Origin: Acanthococcus lagerstroemiae
Lineage: Eukaryota; Arthropoda; Insecta; Hemiptera; Eriococcidae
Reading direction: 5' to 3'
Assembly (NCBI GenBank): GCA_031841125.1
Contig: CM063109.1
Span: forward strand, 34,538,038 to 34,602,037
DNA: 64,000 bases
The position numbers and the translations under genes were made by a program. Below the pieces are notes generated by a model that did no database searches, was not told the origin of the DNA, and was given only the letters and a program-made list of their open reading frames with translations. This document shows, in pieces, positions 1 to 9,840 of this stretch; the first letter of the stretch is position 1; the number at the start of each line of letters is the position of its first letter.

Positions 1-228
1 GAAAAGAACGCTTTTAAATATTAAATCTAGCGTTAACGTTTTCGCCCTGGATTACGATGTATATGCGTAATGTCTTTCTCTCTCTCACACACACACACAT
101 TCTCCCCTCGCTGTTTATCGCTCACTCTTCTCTCCCGTTTTTACGGAATTTTCGTCATCGACATTTCAAAAATGTTTGTCGTTACTGAGAACGAATATAA
201 TTGGAATGCAAGTTGCATAATGCGGAAT
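1..228. other. Unassigned flank with CT/CA microsatellite
   Basis: Short noncoding flank. It holds a pyrimidine-rich (CT)n run passing into (CA)n near 73-103. No coding signature was recognised on either strand. Confidence 0.4.
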
Positions 229-236
229 GAACCCTA

Positions 237-491
237 CAGTGACGGGGGGCGAGCGCCTCTCCCAGGCACCTGAAATTGAATGTAAAATATGCAAAAATGA
301 GCAAATTTTCGCCTTTAAAACACGTTTTTTCGAAAAAATTTTGCTCGAGCGATAATTTTACTTTCACTTTTCATAAAATAGTCCTCTAATATCGGAAGTT
401 TTTAAAAAATACCTCAGTTTTCGACTTTTTCTGTCTTGAAGATCTTACTCCCCCCCCCCCCCCCCCCGGGAAAATCCTAACTACGCCACTG
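237..491. mobile_element. hAT-like MITE, 255 bp, with target duplication
   Basis: The left end reads CAGTGACGG and the right end, in reverse complement, CAGTGGCGTAG. These are imperfect terminal inverted repeats of the CAGTG type. The flanks are gaaccccta-like 8-mers: gaacccta at 229-236 and gtacccta at 492-499, matching at 7 of 8 positions. An 8-bp duplication and CAG-type ends are usual for hAT elements. There is no coding capacity, so it is a non-autonomous copy. An 18-base C run lies just inside the right end at 450-467. Confidence 0.6.
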
Positions 492-499
492 GTACCCTA

Positions 500-827
500 C
501 ATTCTTTGGTGCAAATGGGACACTGGATTATTTGTAGTGAAGACCCCAAGAAACATTTCGAAAAAGATTACCGACTCGGGACTACACGGCGAGCCCCCTC
601 TCCGGGGGGGGGGGGATTAATAAGTGTCTTCCTTTGTTTATTCTCAGTAACTTCTTAGCCGTAAGTTATATGTGTACAGCGTTATACAAAGCAACAGTGT
701 ACATGACAAAATTAATCGTCGTCGTAGTTTAGAACGGGGTAGGCCCTAATGACCTGTGTGATCTATCTGCAGACTCGAAGTTGTTATTCCTTACTTGCTG
801 TATTCGAAAATTGTTCTCATTAGTGTG
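500..827. other. Gene-free stretch
   Basis: No coding region recognised. It contains a 12-base G run at 604-615 preceded by GC-rich sequence, resembling the end of another small transposon, but no partner end was found. Confidence 0.35.
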
Positions 828-849
828 CCAATAGAATACCTCTCTCATT

Positions 850-906
850 TCTAATTTGCCCTCAACCCGAGCCCTGGAATCCGCCCTTTCGAGCATTACT
901 TCAGAG
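850..906 (-). repeat. SINE 3'-tail fragment closing the composite
   Basis: The reverse complement runs from ctgaagtaatgctcgaaagg through the tail ending in gcaaattag, as in the full SINE copies at 2033-2240 and 41245-41460. It lacks the tRNA head. It abuts CXC pseudogene sequence at 906 and is followed by a few bases and then the target duplication, so it forms the 3' end of the composite. Confidence 0.75.
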
Positions 907-1351
907 GTGATAGGCATCTTGTAGATAAAGATGAGCAGCCTTAACGTATGGAAAATGTCCAGCCGCGTGGAAAAATTTAAGCATCTGTTGCACGCACTCA
1001 AATCGCTACGGCCAGTTACCCATTCTTTCTGCAGCAACAAATTCTTTTCACCAATGATATCGTTCGGAAATATTTAATTCACAGTTTAGCTGTGAGGACT
1101 CCAGCTTCGACTTCTAGCACATGAGTTTCAAATTGTTGCTTCAAGTCACTTAAGAGCTCACTTTTGAATGGCCAGATAAATTCATCGGAATTTAGGTATA
1201 TTCGTTTTTTTAATTCTTCGCATTCACTCTCGGAAAATTCCATGTCATTTAATAATATTTTGGCCAAAACTTTCTTTCTTTCTTTGTTTTTCTTTCTTTT
1301 TTCCTTTTCAGCCACAGATACATCGACCTCAGACGATAAACTGTTCGACAA
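907..1351 (-). pseudogene. CXC-type (tesmin/TSO1-like) family protein, N-terminal pseudogene, copy A
   Basis: A 90-codon frame (1351-1079) begins MSNSLSSEVDVSVAEKEKRK and ends at an in-frame TGA after the residues TAKL. In the related copy B the same reading resumes beyond that stop, and both copies carry TGA where tryptophan would be expected. Beyond the stop, residues resembling GNW then a stretch with heavy frame damage continue to the SINE junction at 906. I recall this as the N-terminal part of a widespread but uncharacterised arthropod and mollusc protein family that ends in a cysteine-rich CXC domain. There is no intron in the segment. It is not functional: the C-terminal two thirds are missing. 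Confidence 0.6.
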
Positions 1352-2032
1352 AGTAAATAGAAATTAATGTACATATTTATGCGTGCGCGAGTCTACACTG
1401 CATCGATGACAATAAGTTGCATTAAATGTACATATGGAGGGCACTTCTCAACGTTTGATAGTAATTTACTCGACAAATAAGCACTCTATGGGAAAATGTG
1501 TAGGATTATTTTTTGTTTATTTTTTTATTTTCTATCACATTTGTTGGAACATTTTTGTTTTCTAAACTCAAATTTTAGTGTGATATAAGCAAAAAACTGT
1601 TTTACGCTCCCATTTTTTCCCCCTATGGGACAATGCCGGCCCCGGATTCGTTGGGACTTTTGGTATGTTGTTCAGGATACTTAATAAGACTAATGTACCA
1701 AGTTTCAGCTTTCTATGATTTTTTCCTTTTTGTACTCTTATTTAGACTAGCTTATGTGGACTATAGCGGAAGAATATGAATTCAAAGATGCAAGCAACAA
1801 GTTCGAACGCAAACTATCAGTAGAAACTAAGAAAAAAATTTGTGAGTGGTAAGGAAATCGGTTGGACAAAAGGTTAAATTAGCATTACTATGGAAATGAG
1901 CCCGAAAAATGATAAGGAGAGACCTGAGAGAGGAGGAACATCAAATTCTGGCCAAAATCTGGGATGTGTCTGGCTCTACAAAAAAAAAAAAAAAAAAAAG
2001 AGTTGAATGACTTCAAGGGCCTCTTTTTTCCC
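1352..2032 (-). repeat. Noncoding cargo upstream of CXC pseudogene, copy A
   Basis: Noncoding sequence between the SINE and the CXC reading frame. It is nearly collinear, in inverted orientation, with 41461-42130. An A run at 1980-1999 (T run in sense) lies next to the SINE tail. No open frame or promoter motif stands out. A more diverged partial copy is present at 44295-44500. Confidence 0.65.
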
Positions 2033-2240
2033 CTAATTTGCTCTCAACCCGAGCCTGGAATCCGCTCATTCAAGCATTACTTCAGAGGCGTCGGGGAGGC
2101 TGTTAGGGCTGTCTTAGCCCACTTTCCCTTCCGGCCGAAAACCCGACACCTAGATCGAAATCTGGTGAGTTGCTACATGGGTTCAAACCCGGGACCTTCG
2201 GATTCCGAGACCAACGCGCTATCCACTCGGCCAGCCAAAT
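2033..2240 (-). repeat. tRNA-derived SINE, full-length copy
   Basis: The minus strand reads ttggctggccgagtggatag, an RNA polymerase III A-box region (TGGCCGAGTGG), followed about 35 bases later by a B box, GGTTTGAACCC. The body and tail end in gagagcaaattag. The tRNA-related part is about 75 bases and the total about 208. It is not a functional tRNA gene because the acceptor stem does not close and a body follows. It stands at the 5' end of the composite retroposon and could supply its promoter. Confidence 0.8.
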
Positions 2241-2419
2241 CTCACCAATAGAGTACCTGTGTCCGCCTGTTCAGGAAGAAAAAATTTCAAGGTCGATGCC
2301 TCCATCTTCAATTTTTATGTAAAGTACACTTTCTTCATTGTAGTCTTCGGGGAGGACCGAAAACTACATAGAAAATAGGTTTTCATCTTCTTTGAATGCC
2401 ATATCCATTTGGATTTTAT

Positions 2420-2765
2420 ATACCTAGGCTGTTATCACACTGCATCGCGCACAATTTTTCTACATTTACCGCGGTCGCTGGCTGAGTGAAACAGCACCTT
2501 CGGTATCATTCCTGTTCCATTCCGCAGATTCCGCCACCATAACATGGGCTTTCTAGCACCCCATCTGTTTCCTTCGATCCGTCCGTACATGATCGTCTGC
2601 AGCAGTTCATATTTGGGCTCCGAAGAATATGGCCCAGGTACTCGAATTTCCTTCTTTTGATTATTGCTAATAACTCTACCTTTTTTTGTTCTCCTACTCT
2701 AATTGTTGGAGAACCTCCTTCAGTGCGCAGTTGAAAAGGATAGGCGAGAGGAGGTCCCCTTGTAA
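2420..2765 (-). pseudogene. RTE-like retrotransposon remnant, palm fragment joined to C-terminus
   Basis: On the minus strand, 2762-2707 encodes QGDLLSPILFNCALKEVL, the RTE reverse transcriptase block around the conserved QGDPLSP motif. Directly after it, 2670-2430 encodes KRRKFEYLGHILR and an arginine- and tryptophan-rich tail, typical of the C-terminal end of this LINE group. The catalytic ADD region and thumb between them are missing, so this is an internal deletion derivative. Its wording (YLGHI, GRIEGNR) differs from the RTE copies that end in GEAYAQ, so it represents a different RTE-like subfamily. Confidence 0.6.
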
Positions 2766-2768
2766 GTT

Positions 2769-2908
2769 ATCGCAAATAACGACAATAGACGAGTAAATGC
2801 AATTTAAAAGCTGTATTCATTAGCAAGCAAAATTAACAATCGCAAATAACGACAATAAACGAGTAAATGCATTTTAAAAGCTGTATTCATTAGCAAGCAA
2901 AATTAACA
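2769..2908. repeat. 70-bp tandem duplication
   Basis: Two adjacent 70-base units (2769-2838 and 2839-2908) start with atcgcaaataacgacaata and end with agcaagcaaaattaaca. They differ at only a couple of positions, so the duplication is recent or has been homogenised. It is noncoding. Confidence 0.9.
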
Positions 2909-3199
2909 GATCTCATGGCGTCCGACGACTTATCCAACTGATTAGAAAACGATATTGACAATCTAAAAGTAAACGACGCTGACAGTGCTGCCATATAGCA
3001 TAAACAAAACATTTGCACCCCTTGCCTGACTCCTTTCTTTATTTCGAAGTATGTACCTGGTTCCCTCACCCAGTAAGCAAAGGTGAGTTATTACATCTGT
3101 AGACACTACCCAAAACGAAGGAAAAAAATTAATTTAACATGTATGAAACAAAAAGTTTTATAATCTTTCGGCTCCGAAAACAAAAAGTTACAAGAACAA

Positions 3200-4085
3200 A
3201 ATTACAATACGCACATTAAACGTCAAAACACTCTTGAAACCAGAAACTTGACAGAACTAGAACACGCCTTCGGGTTGTCGAAAAGGTGGCAATATTAGGC
3301 CTGTCGGAAACTCGAAGAGAGGGAGAAAAAATTCAAATTACCAAAAAAGGGAATTTCTTCCACTTTTTCGACACAAAAGGTGATCAGAAGGGAGTAGGCT
3401 TTTTGGTTAAGCCAAATCTCATAAAAGCAGTCTAAATAAATTAAAGGTATAATGGACAGGTTAGCCATACTCAAAATAAAAATAGATGATGTGCTAATAA
3501 CACTTATTCAAGTATATGCTCCCCCCTCTACGACAGAAGAGAACGAAATCGAAGAATTCTACGAAAAATTGGAAGAACTAATTATCAGGGAGTCGTACGC
3601 CAAAAATAATCAACTTTATATAATGGGAGACTAGAACAGCCAAGTGGGACAGAGAAGAAAAGGTGTAAAAGGAATATTAGGGAAATATGGACACGGTCAA
3701 AGGAATAATAGAGGTTGGAGGATGATAGAATTTTGCCAAGAATTCAACCTGAAAGTAATCAACGGTTTCTAAAAAAAACGACAAGGTAGAAGACGGTCGT
3801 GGTTGGCGCCAAACCAAGGACATAGAACACTAATGGACTATACATAATAACAACAGAAAACAACAACGAGGTAGCCAACTTCAATATTAAAAACAACTTT
3901 CAATTCCACTCAGATCACCACCTACTAACAACAGAAATCATATTAAGAAAAGGGGAGTAATGCATATAGCCCGAAATGGAGAATATCTTTGAACGAAATA
4001 TACCTATCTGCGCACGAAAAAAGAACCTAACATGACGAAATTTAAAGCGGACATCCCGCAGTAACTCGCAAACAGAATAATAATA
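3200..4085 (+). pseudogene. RTE-like LINE endonuclease domain, degenerate
   Basis: Fragments across three frames reproduce an apurinic-type endonuclease in order. They are LGLSETRREGEK near 3293-3330, an open 60-codon piece at 3452-3634 with VLITLIQVYAPPSTTEEN and ending at the GD of the GDFN block, a stretch equivalent to WLAPN..MDYT near 3805-3845, and FHSDHHLL near 3903-3930. The domain would nick target DNA for target-primed reverse transcription. Several stops and frameshifts make it inactive. The linker reading KWRISLNEIYLSAHEKR follows near 3975-4025 before MULE sequence begins. Confidence 0.75.
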
Positions 4086-4089
4086 TCTG

Positions 4090-4870
4090 TCAAAACGCAA
4101 TGTTATTTCATAGATGAGGAGATGTTCGTGAACGCTTCATCGCTATTTCTGAAGAAGTGGGGGGGGGGGGGAATAGTGACAGTAAAATTGCTGAGTTCAT
4201 TGAATACTTTCACAAAGAATGATTACTGACCCTTCCAAATTGGTACGAAGGGGCTGCTGTCGAGTACCCATCCACAAATAACGGGATCGAGGCCACCAAT
4301 GCTGTCATTAAGAAAGAGCACACATTAAGGGAGAGGCTACCGCGGTGGGACAATGTCTCAACTGCGCTGCCGACATGGTCACCAAGTGGTCGCAACGACG
4401 GAATCCATCTTCCATTAACTGCCTCCCGTTCACTGAAAAACGTTCAATTTCTCTTATCAATGTGGACAGAAGCCTACCAGTGGGTGATTCAAAATGTGCC
4501 TGTGCTGCAACGCGAGGGTGATGGCTGCACTTAGTACTTCATTTCCTCTTCGAAAATGAAAGCACCAATCACAGCAAAACTCCTTGGGAAGTTCCAACAT
4601 CGAGCAGGGAGGTGGTCAAGCTTCAATGATTTCAAGCAATGGAGAACAGAAATTTGGCAAATGTCAGCGACTCCTACATCAGTTACATTTTCATGCCCAG
4701 TTTTTACAAAATCCTAACAATTCAAACATGCTTTGGGTATGCAGTTACGGCGCAAGGAGGTAGAGGTACCGATTAAAGCCAAAAATATACATATTGGTCG
4801 AAAAAAAAAGAGGAAGCCCAGCCAAGGCTAGAAAAGCCTTCCTCATTTGATGAATTCCCTATTTCTATGA
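4090..4870 (+). pseudogene. MULE (Mutator-like) transposase C-terminal half with SWIM zinc finger, degenerate
   Basis: The plus strand encodes, with a few stops and frame changes, pieces such as IAEFIEYFHKE, LPNWYEGAAVEYPSTNN, GIEATNAVIKKEHTLRERL (4285-4341), MWTEAYQWVIQNVP, and a basic end near 4790-4840. The end region matches the SWIM-type arrangement around CPVF..FKHALGMQLR near 4690-4750, with the expected spacing but broken cysteines. This is the C-terminal region of MULE transposases annotated in arthropods as SWIM-type domain proteins. The DDE catalytic region upstream is absent and RTE endonuclease sequence abuts it. A 13-base G run interrupts it at 4159-4171. Confidence 0.7.
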
Positions 4871-5565
4871 ACTTATCCAGATTTTCGTGTTTCGTGTTGA
4901 CAACTACCGTGCTTTTTTAATTTTTTTTTTAATGTGCACATGGTATAAAACTTTCGTTCATTTTTATTTTATTCGTTTTGCGATTTTACCTTGCGGCCTT
5001 TTTTTTTTGGGGGGGGGGAACTCATTTATCGGCCCACAATGGTAATGTTGAATTCACGAAAAAAAATATGCTGTTTGCACGAAATATATAAATGACAAGC
5101 GCAATAATAAGAGAAAAAGAAAGAGTTTGAAGAAAAAATTAAACTTCAGAACGCAATATAATTCACTTACACGATAAAATAAAATACGCCCGGAATTTTA
5201 ATACCTTCTACACACAATAAAAAGAAGAGACACGATATTACTGCGCCCGAAATAAAAAGTTTGAACTCTTGGCCTCCATCATGATAGTTGCCACAAATTT
5301 ACAATTCCGCACAAATTAATGTCAAAGTCAAATTTTTGAGCAATAAAAATTATTAATCGATTCTGTACTGTATTTCACTGCATTGTTGTTCCGCTCCCCA
5401 CCTCAAAAGCCACAATTTTCGATTTAGAGCCAAACCGATATCAAAAACGAATTTGTTGAATTCAAAACCCCTCGATTATTTCGATGGGGTCATTCGCATA
5501 AATAATACGTCAAAAAATGCGTACTGTACTTTAATAAAGGGTAATTTTTACATCTGCCTCTCTTT
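4871..5565. other. AT-rich gene-free stretch
   Basis: AT-rich sequence with homopolymer T runs and a G run at 5009-5018. No coding signature was recognised. It may include decayed ends of the MULE copy, but no terminal inverted repeat pair could be paired by eye. Confidence 0.4.
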
Positions 5566-5616
5566 GTTTGCTCTCAACCAGAGCCTTGGAGTTCGCCCTT
5601 TCGAGCATTATTTCAT
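5566..5616 (-). repeat. SINE 3'-tail fragment
   Basis: The reverse complement reads gaaataatgctcgaaagggc and continues to gagagcaaa, matching the tail of the tRNA-derived SINE at 2033-2240. The head is absent. It ends directly at an 11-base C run (5617-5627). Confidence 0.65.
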
Positions 5617-5627
5617 CCCCCCCCCCC

Positions 5628-6039
5628 TCTATGGCGTTTCTAGAGTACTTAAGAAAAAATTCTTAATAACTGCTTTTATAGAGAATTGGATCCCTCTTAA
5701 GATCATGTATCTCCTATCTCCACGAGTATATGTACGTTATCCGCGATGGCGTATAATTTTTGTGTTTATACAACATAATATACCGTATGCAAGTAATTTC
5801 GTGATATCGATTTTAAAACTCGTCATCTAAATTTTTTTTTTCGTGGCTTCACATTTCGTTCAATCATACTTCTTACTTCTTGCTATTTAATAATACTTCT
5901 CTTTTTTTTTTTTTATCCGATTCCTACTTTTACATTTTGTATGATGTTTATAATTTCGTGCATTTTACAAATCTACTGTTATTATACCTTCTTTTTTATG
6001 GGCGTTCAGATTTTTTTTTTTTCGTGCCGATAAATCACA
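5628..6039. other. AT-rich gene-free stretch
   Basis: AT-rich with several T runs. An open frame across this stretch shows no recognised domain and partly covers a SINE fragment, so it is not called as a gene. Confidence 0.4.
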
Positions 6040-7335
6040 CCCTTAAGAAAATATAACGATAGGAAATACAGAACCAACAGAGAAACACTAGACCACTCGA
6101 CCAAACAAGTTACAAAGAAGTAATAAAAAACAAACTAAGAACAATGAAAACAACCCAAACAAATATTGGTACGGAAAATAACATAATCGATACCTTATAT
6201 CAATAGTTAACAGAAACAATAAAGACAGCAAAATACAAGACTCAACTGTAACACAACAAAACGGACAAAACTCAAATACATTCGTGAATAAAATTAGGGA
6301 AGAAATTAAAACTCTACAGTTCAATAGAAGCAGGTTACCTACTAAAAATCAAAAACAAAACACCAAAAATGATAAAATAGAACTGAATCTAGTATCAAGA
6401 TTAATAAGAAACAAAATTAGAAATAAAAACCATCTAATAAAAACAGAAATCATAAAAAACATCATAGAAGGTAACAAAAACATTTAAAAAATGAAGAAAG
6501 GAAGAAGTACAGGTTTACAATGGACCACACATCTTATAGATTCAAACAACCAAAAAATATACGACTGAGAAGCAATTGATAATTTAATAACAGATTACTA
6601 TTATAAAGAACTATAGAAGGATATAGACAACGAACAACCAGATAAATCGAACCTAGTAACAAATACAATAGACCGCGAACCATCATTTCTAAAACACGAA
6701 ATTCAGGCTATAGTAAACCAATTAAAACATAATAAAAGTCCAGGATATGATAACATCACCAACGAACACATTAAAATGGGAGAAGAAGAAATGGTAGTAC
6801 AACTAACATATTTGTTCAATATAATCTTCGAAAAAGAAAAAATACCAGAAGACTGGAAATTGTCCGATATAATAATACTTTTTAAGAAAGGAGATAGGCG
6901 TAAAATAGCTAACTACCGACCAATCACCCTTAGCCTAACAATAGCAAAAATCTTCTCTAAAGCAATCGAAAATAGACTCAAACAAACACTAATAAGCCAA
7001 CAACCAATCGAACAGACAGGATTCCGGCAAACCTACTCGACTATGGACCATATCCACACAGTCAAGCAAATTATGGAAAAAAGTAATGAATATAATAAGC
7101 CTATTTACATGTGTCTAATTGATTATAATAAAGCGTTCGACTACCTAATGCACAACTACATGTTAAAAGCACTAGAGAAACAGGGGACCCCACAAAAATT
7201 TGTCAATATAATGAAAGAAATGTACTCTAGGCTCAAAGCAAGGATAAAAACAGACAAATTAGGCAACTATTTCGACATTAAAAAAGGGGTAAGACAGGGG
7301 GATCCCCCTTCCCTGATTCTATTCCGAGTCAATGG
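6040..7335 (+). pseudogene. RTE-like LINE, pre-RT linker and reverse transcriptase fingers/palm (fragment 1)
   Basis: A linker region (about 6040-6760, with stops) is followed by an open 191-codon frame at 6776-7351. Within it, KLSDIIILFKKGD, NYRPITLSLTIAKIFSKAIE, GFRQTYSTMDHIHTV, LIDYNKAFDYL (motif A aspartate retained) and KKGVRQGDPPS appear in the order expected for RTE-like reverse transcriptases. The similarity stops at about 7320, right after the QGDP block, where a second RTE fragment begins. The ADD active-site block is therefore missing from this piece. The linker reading includes NKSPGYDNITNEHIK near 6738. Confidence 0.85.
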
Positions 7336-8595
7336 AGAAAATCAGAAATAATTCTCCTATACAAAAAAGGTGACAAAAACGAGTTGAACAACTACAGGCC
7401 GATCAGCCTCTCCTCCAACATAAACAAAGTATTCATGAAAGTATTAAAAAACAGAATCTACTCCCAGTTGGATAGTGCCCAGCCTGTGGAACAGGCAGAT
7501 TTTAGGAAAGGATACGCCATGATCGATCACATACATACACTCAACCAACTGATAGAAAAAGCCAAAGCATTTCAGGTAGAACTTCAGCTGGTATTTATAG
7601 ACATGTAAAGCATTTGATACCGTGGACCACGAGTACCTGTGGGATGCCTTAAGTGACCAAGGAGTACATGCAAAAATAATTAGGGTATTTTGAAGGAACT
7701 ATACAGGGATACACATGCGTATGTAAAATTGGATATGGCTGGTCCCACCTTTAGGCTACATCCCTGTCACCAAACCTTTTCAATACAGTTTTAGAAGCAG
7801 TATTTCGGAAACTTAACTGGGCAAAAAAATGAGATCAAAATTGATGGGCAAAATCTTAATCATTTGAGATTGGCAGATAATATCGTTTTAGTAAGTGGGG
7901 ACAAGGGGGAGGCTCGAGAGATGCTCAATAACGTGGTGAAAGAAAGCAGGAGAGCTGAACTCGAAATAAACAGAAATAGAACTAAGGTAATGAGCAACTC
8001 TACCGGAGGCCAAATCAGGGTGGGAGATGAAGTCCTGGAAATAGTTGATGAATTCACTTATCTTGGTAAAATTATGTCGTTTAAAGAAAAAATGAGTAAA
8101 GAGGTAGAAAAGAGAATTAGCCAGGCATGGAAAGGCTATTAGGCCTTAAAGTCGATTTTTAAGGGCAATCTGAAAATTTCATCGAAGATAAAAATGCTGA
8201 AAGCATGCCTATACTAGCGTACGGGGCCCAGACGAGGTCCCTCACAGAGGCTCAAACCATGAGGAGAGGAGCATTCTACGTCTGAAGAGAAAGACAAAAT
8301 TAGAGTTACGTCGATTAGAGGAGAAACTAAATGCAAGGATATCGTCTACATCATTAAGATGTCGAAAATGAAATACGCGGGTCACCTAGCCAGAATGGGC
8401 GAGGAGCGGTGGTGTAGAAGGGTCACATTCTGGATCCCTTTTACGATCACAAACGGAGGAGGGGCCGACCGGCCACAAGCTGGAGGGTGGAAATTACCGG
8501 TAGGGTGGGGACGCCTTGGTGCAGGGCAGCTCAAGACCGACAAACATGGAGGAAAATCGGGGAGGCCTATGCCCGCGAAATGGGGGCTCGGTGTG
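7336..8595 (+). pseudogene. RTE-like LINE reverse transcriptase to C-terminus (fragment 2)
   Basis: It starts mid-domain with KSEIILLYKKGD and runs through NYRPISLSSNINKVFMKV (7387), FRKGYAMIDHIHTLNQL, VFIDM (motif A region, broken by a stop), LADNIVLV (7864-7890) and YLGKIMSFKEK. It reaches the C-terminal KYAGHLARMGEERW (8368) and ends with a GEAYAR-like stretch near 8555-8575. The active site reads ADN instead of ADD, so one catalytic aspartate is lost. There are several frameshifts. It lies between two pieces that could belong to one other RTE copy. Confidence 0.8.
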
Positions 8596-9470
8596 GGACA
8601 CAAGACAGGGGAATCCTCTCTTTCCCCGATTCTTTTCAACTGTATTCTGGAACAAATATTTAGGAAACTCAAATGGGAAAACAAAGGGATTAACATTAAC
8701 GGAAAAAGGATTACGAACCTAAGATTGGCCGACGATATCGTTCTGTTCGTCGAATCGCAGAGGGAACTAGCAGAAATGATAGGGGAACTCAGCGAAGAGA
8801 GTGCAAGAGCAGGTCTCACGATAAACATGCAAAAGACAAAAATCATATCCAGTAGCACAGAGGAAGGGACACTAGAAATGGGTAACAAAGAAATAGAAAT
8901 AGTTTCGAGAACATGTACATATCTCGGCCAACTACTAACTTTTGAAAATGCAGTAGAAAAGGAGGTTCACGTAAGAATTAACAAAGCGTGGAAAAAATTC
9001 TGGAGTCATATTCAAAGGAAACTTTAGCTATAAAAACAAAAGCGAGATTTTCAATATGTGTGCTTTGCCTGTCCTAACATACGTATGTCAAATATGGCCA
9101 CAAAAATCTTGAACAGAATATGTTGGGGATAACGAGGCGGGACAGGATAAGAATCTCGGTTATCAAAAGGAAATTAAAATTCAGTAAAAATTCAGTTTGG
9201 CAGATTAAAAGAATAAAATGGGGGGGGGGGGCATCTCCCGTCTCAGAGACGAACGATGGACCTATAGGGCCACCTTTTAGCAACCGCTGGACAGCAAAAG
9301 AAGAAGAGGTAAACAAACATTAAGATGGAAAGACGATATTAATAAATTTCTAAAAAGTAACAACTTCCAAAGAATAGCCAGGAATAGGAATGAATGGAAG
9401 CGTCCACAGGAGACCGTTGCCCGGCATCGGTCAGGGGAAGAGCGAGCCCCACTTTGCGGCCGCTAATTCT
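8596..9470 (+). pseudogene. RTE-like LINE palm to C-terminus (fragment 3)
   Basis: It begins at the QGDPLSP-equivalent block (TGESSLSPILFNCILEQIF, 8613) and reads LRLADDIVLF with an intact ADD at 8719-8748, then SARAGLTINMQKTKIISSS and YLGQLLTFENAVEKEV. After 9027 the frame breaks. The C-terminal end is recognisable as RWKDDINKFLKS and NRNEWKRPQETVAR near 9325-9420. The start coincides with the point where fragment 1 ends, so fragments 1 and 3 may be halves of one copy separated by fragment 2, with about 45 bases of overlap. A 12-base G run is at 9220-9231. Confidence 0.8.
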
Positions 9471-9524
9471 TTACACATGTATTATAAATTAATATTGTTT
9501 ATTTATTCCCCTAAATAAAAGGTT

Positions 9525-9690
9525 TTTTTGAATTTTGAATGTACCTGATCTGTCGGTTATAATCCTATTTCTGAAATCGGAGTAGACCTTTTCCACTATT
9601 TTTATAATTAGAGTTTCCACCCCTTGGTTGTGTAAAGCTTTCAGAATAAATTTGTAGTTTACTGAATCAAAGGCTTTATTGGGATGGGAG
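9525..9690 (-). pseudogene. RTE-like reverse transcriptase motif-A fragment
   Basis: The minus strand encodes NKAFDSVNYKFILKALHNQG and then VYSDFRNRIITDRSGTFKI, the motif A region of an RTE reverse transcriptase with its aspartate present. Only about 55 codons survive. It sits head-to-head with an RTE 3' end on the opposite strand. Confidence 0.75.
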
Positions 9691-9840
9691 GATGAGATAA
9701 TATAGTATGGCGGAGTAGCTTTGGGAGGGATGCAAGGGCTAAGGTGGTAGAAGCTTATGCCCAAAGATGGACGGAGAGGGACTAAAGTTTGTATTAAAGC
9801 TGTTTAAGAGTGTATATTAACATTGTTCGAATTTCCCTCG
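9691..9840 (+). pseudogene. RTE-like LINE 3' end, C-terminal codons and UTR
   Basis: The plus strand reads GWEDEII, then after a frameshift GRDARAKVVEAYAQRWTERD and a stop near 9783. This corresponds to the conserved C-terminal end (VEAYAQRW) of RTE copies elsewhere in the window. The following AT-rich bases are probably 3' UTR. Confidence 0.65.

Larger units (their letters stand above)
842..2244 (-). mobile_element. Composite retroposon: SINE + CXC pseudogene cargo + SINE tail
   Basis: Read on the minus strand, this unit starts with a complete tRNA-derived SINE (2240 to about 2033). It continues through about 1.1 kb that matches 41461-42570 in inverted orientation, then jumps at about 906 into the last 57 bases of a second SINE copy (906-850). 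The whole unit is flanked by ccaatagaatacct (828-841) and ccaatagagtacct (2245-2258), a 14-bp direct repeat with one mismatch. That is the signature of one target-primed retrotransposition event. The junction carries a short CCT microhomology, which suggests reverse-transcriptase template switching between two RNAs. What is seen: the junctions and the duplication. What is inferred: the switching mechanism. Confidence 0.75.

Noticed and set aside
2033..2240. Possible genuine tRNA gene
   Set aside because: A and B boxes are present but the sequence recurs at 31251 and 41245 with a common body and tail, which is a SINE, and the acceptor stem does not close.
5453..5830. A 125-codon plus-strand open frame
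   Set aside because: It runs through a SINE tail and an 11-base C run; hydrophobic AT-rich content without motif.
8382..8888. A 168-codon minus-strand open frame
   Set aside because: It is antisense to two joined RTE fragments whose sense reading is clearly protein-like.
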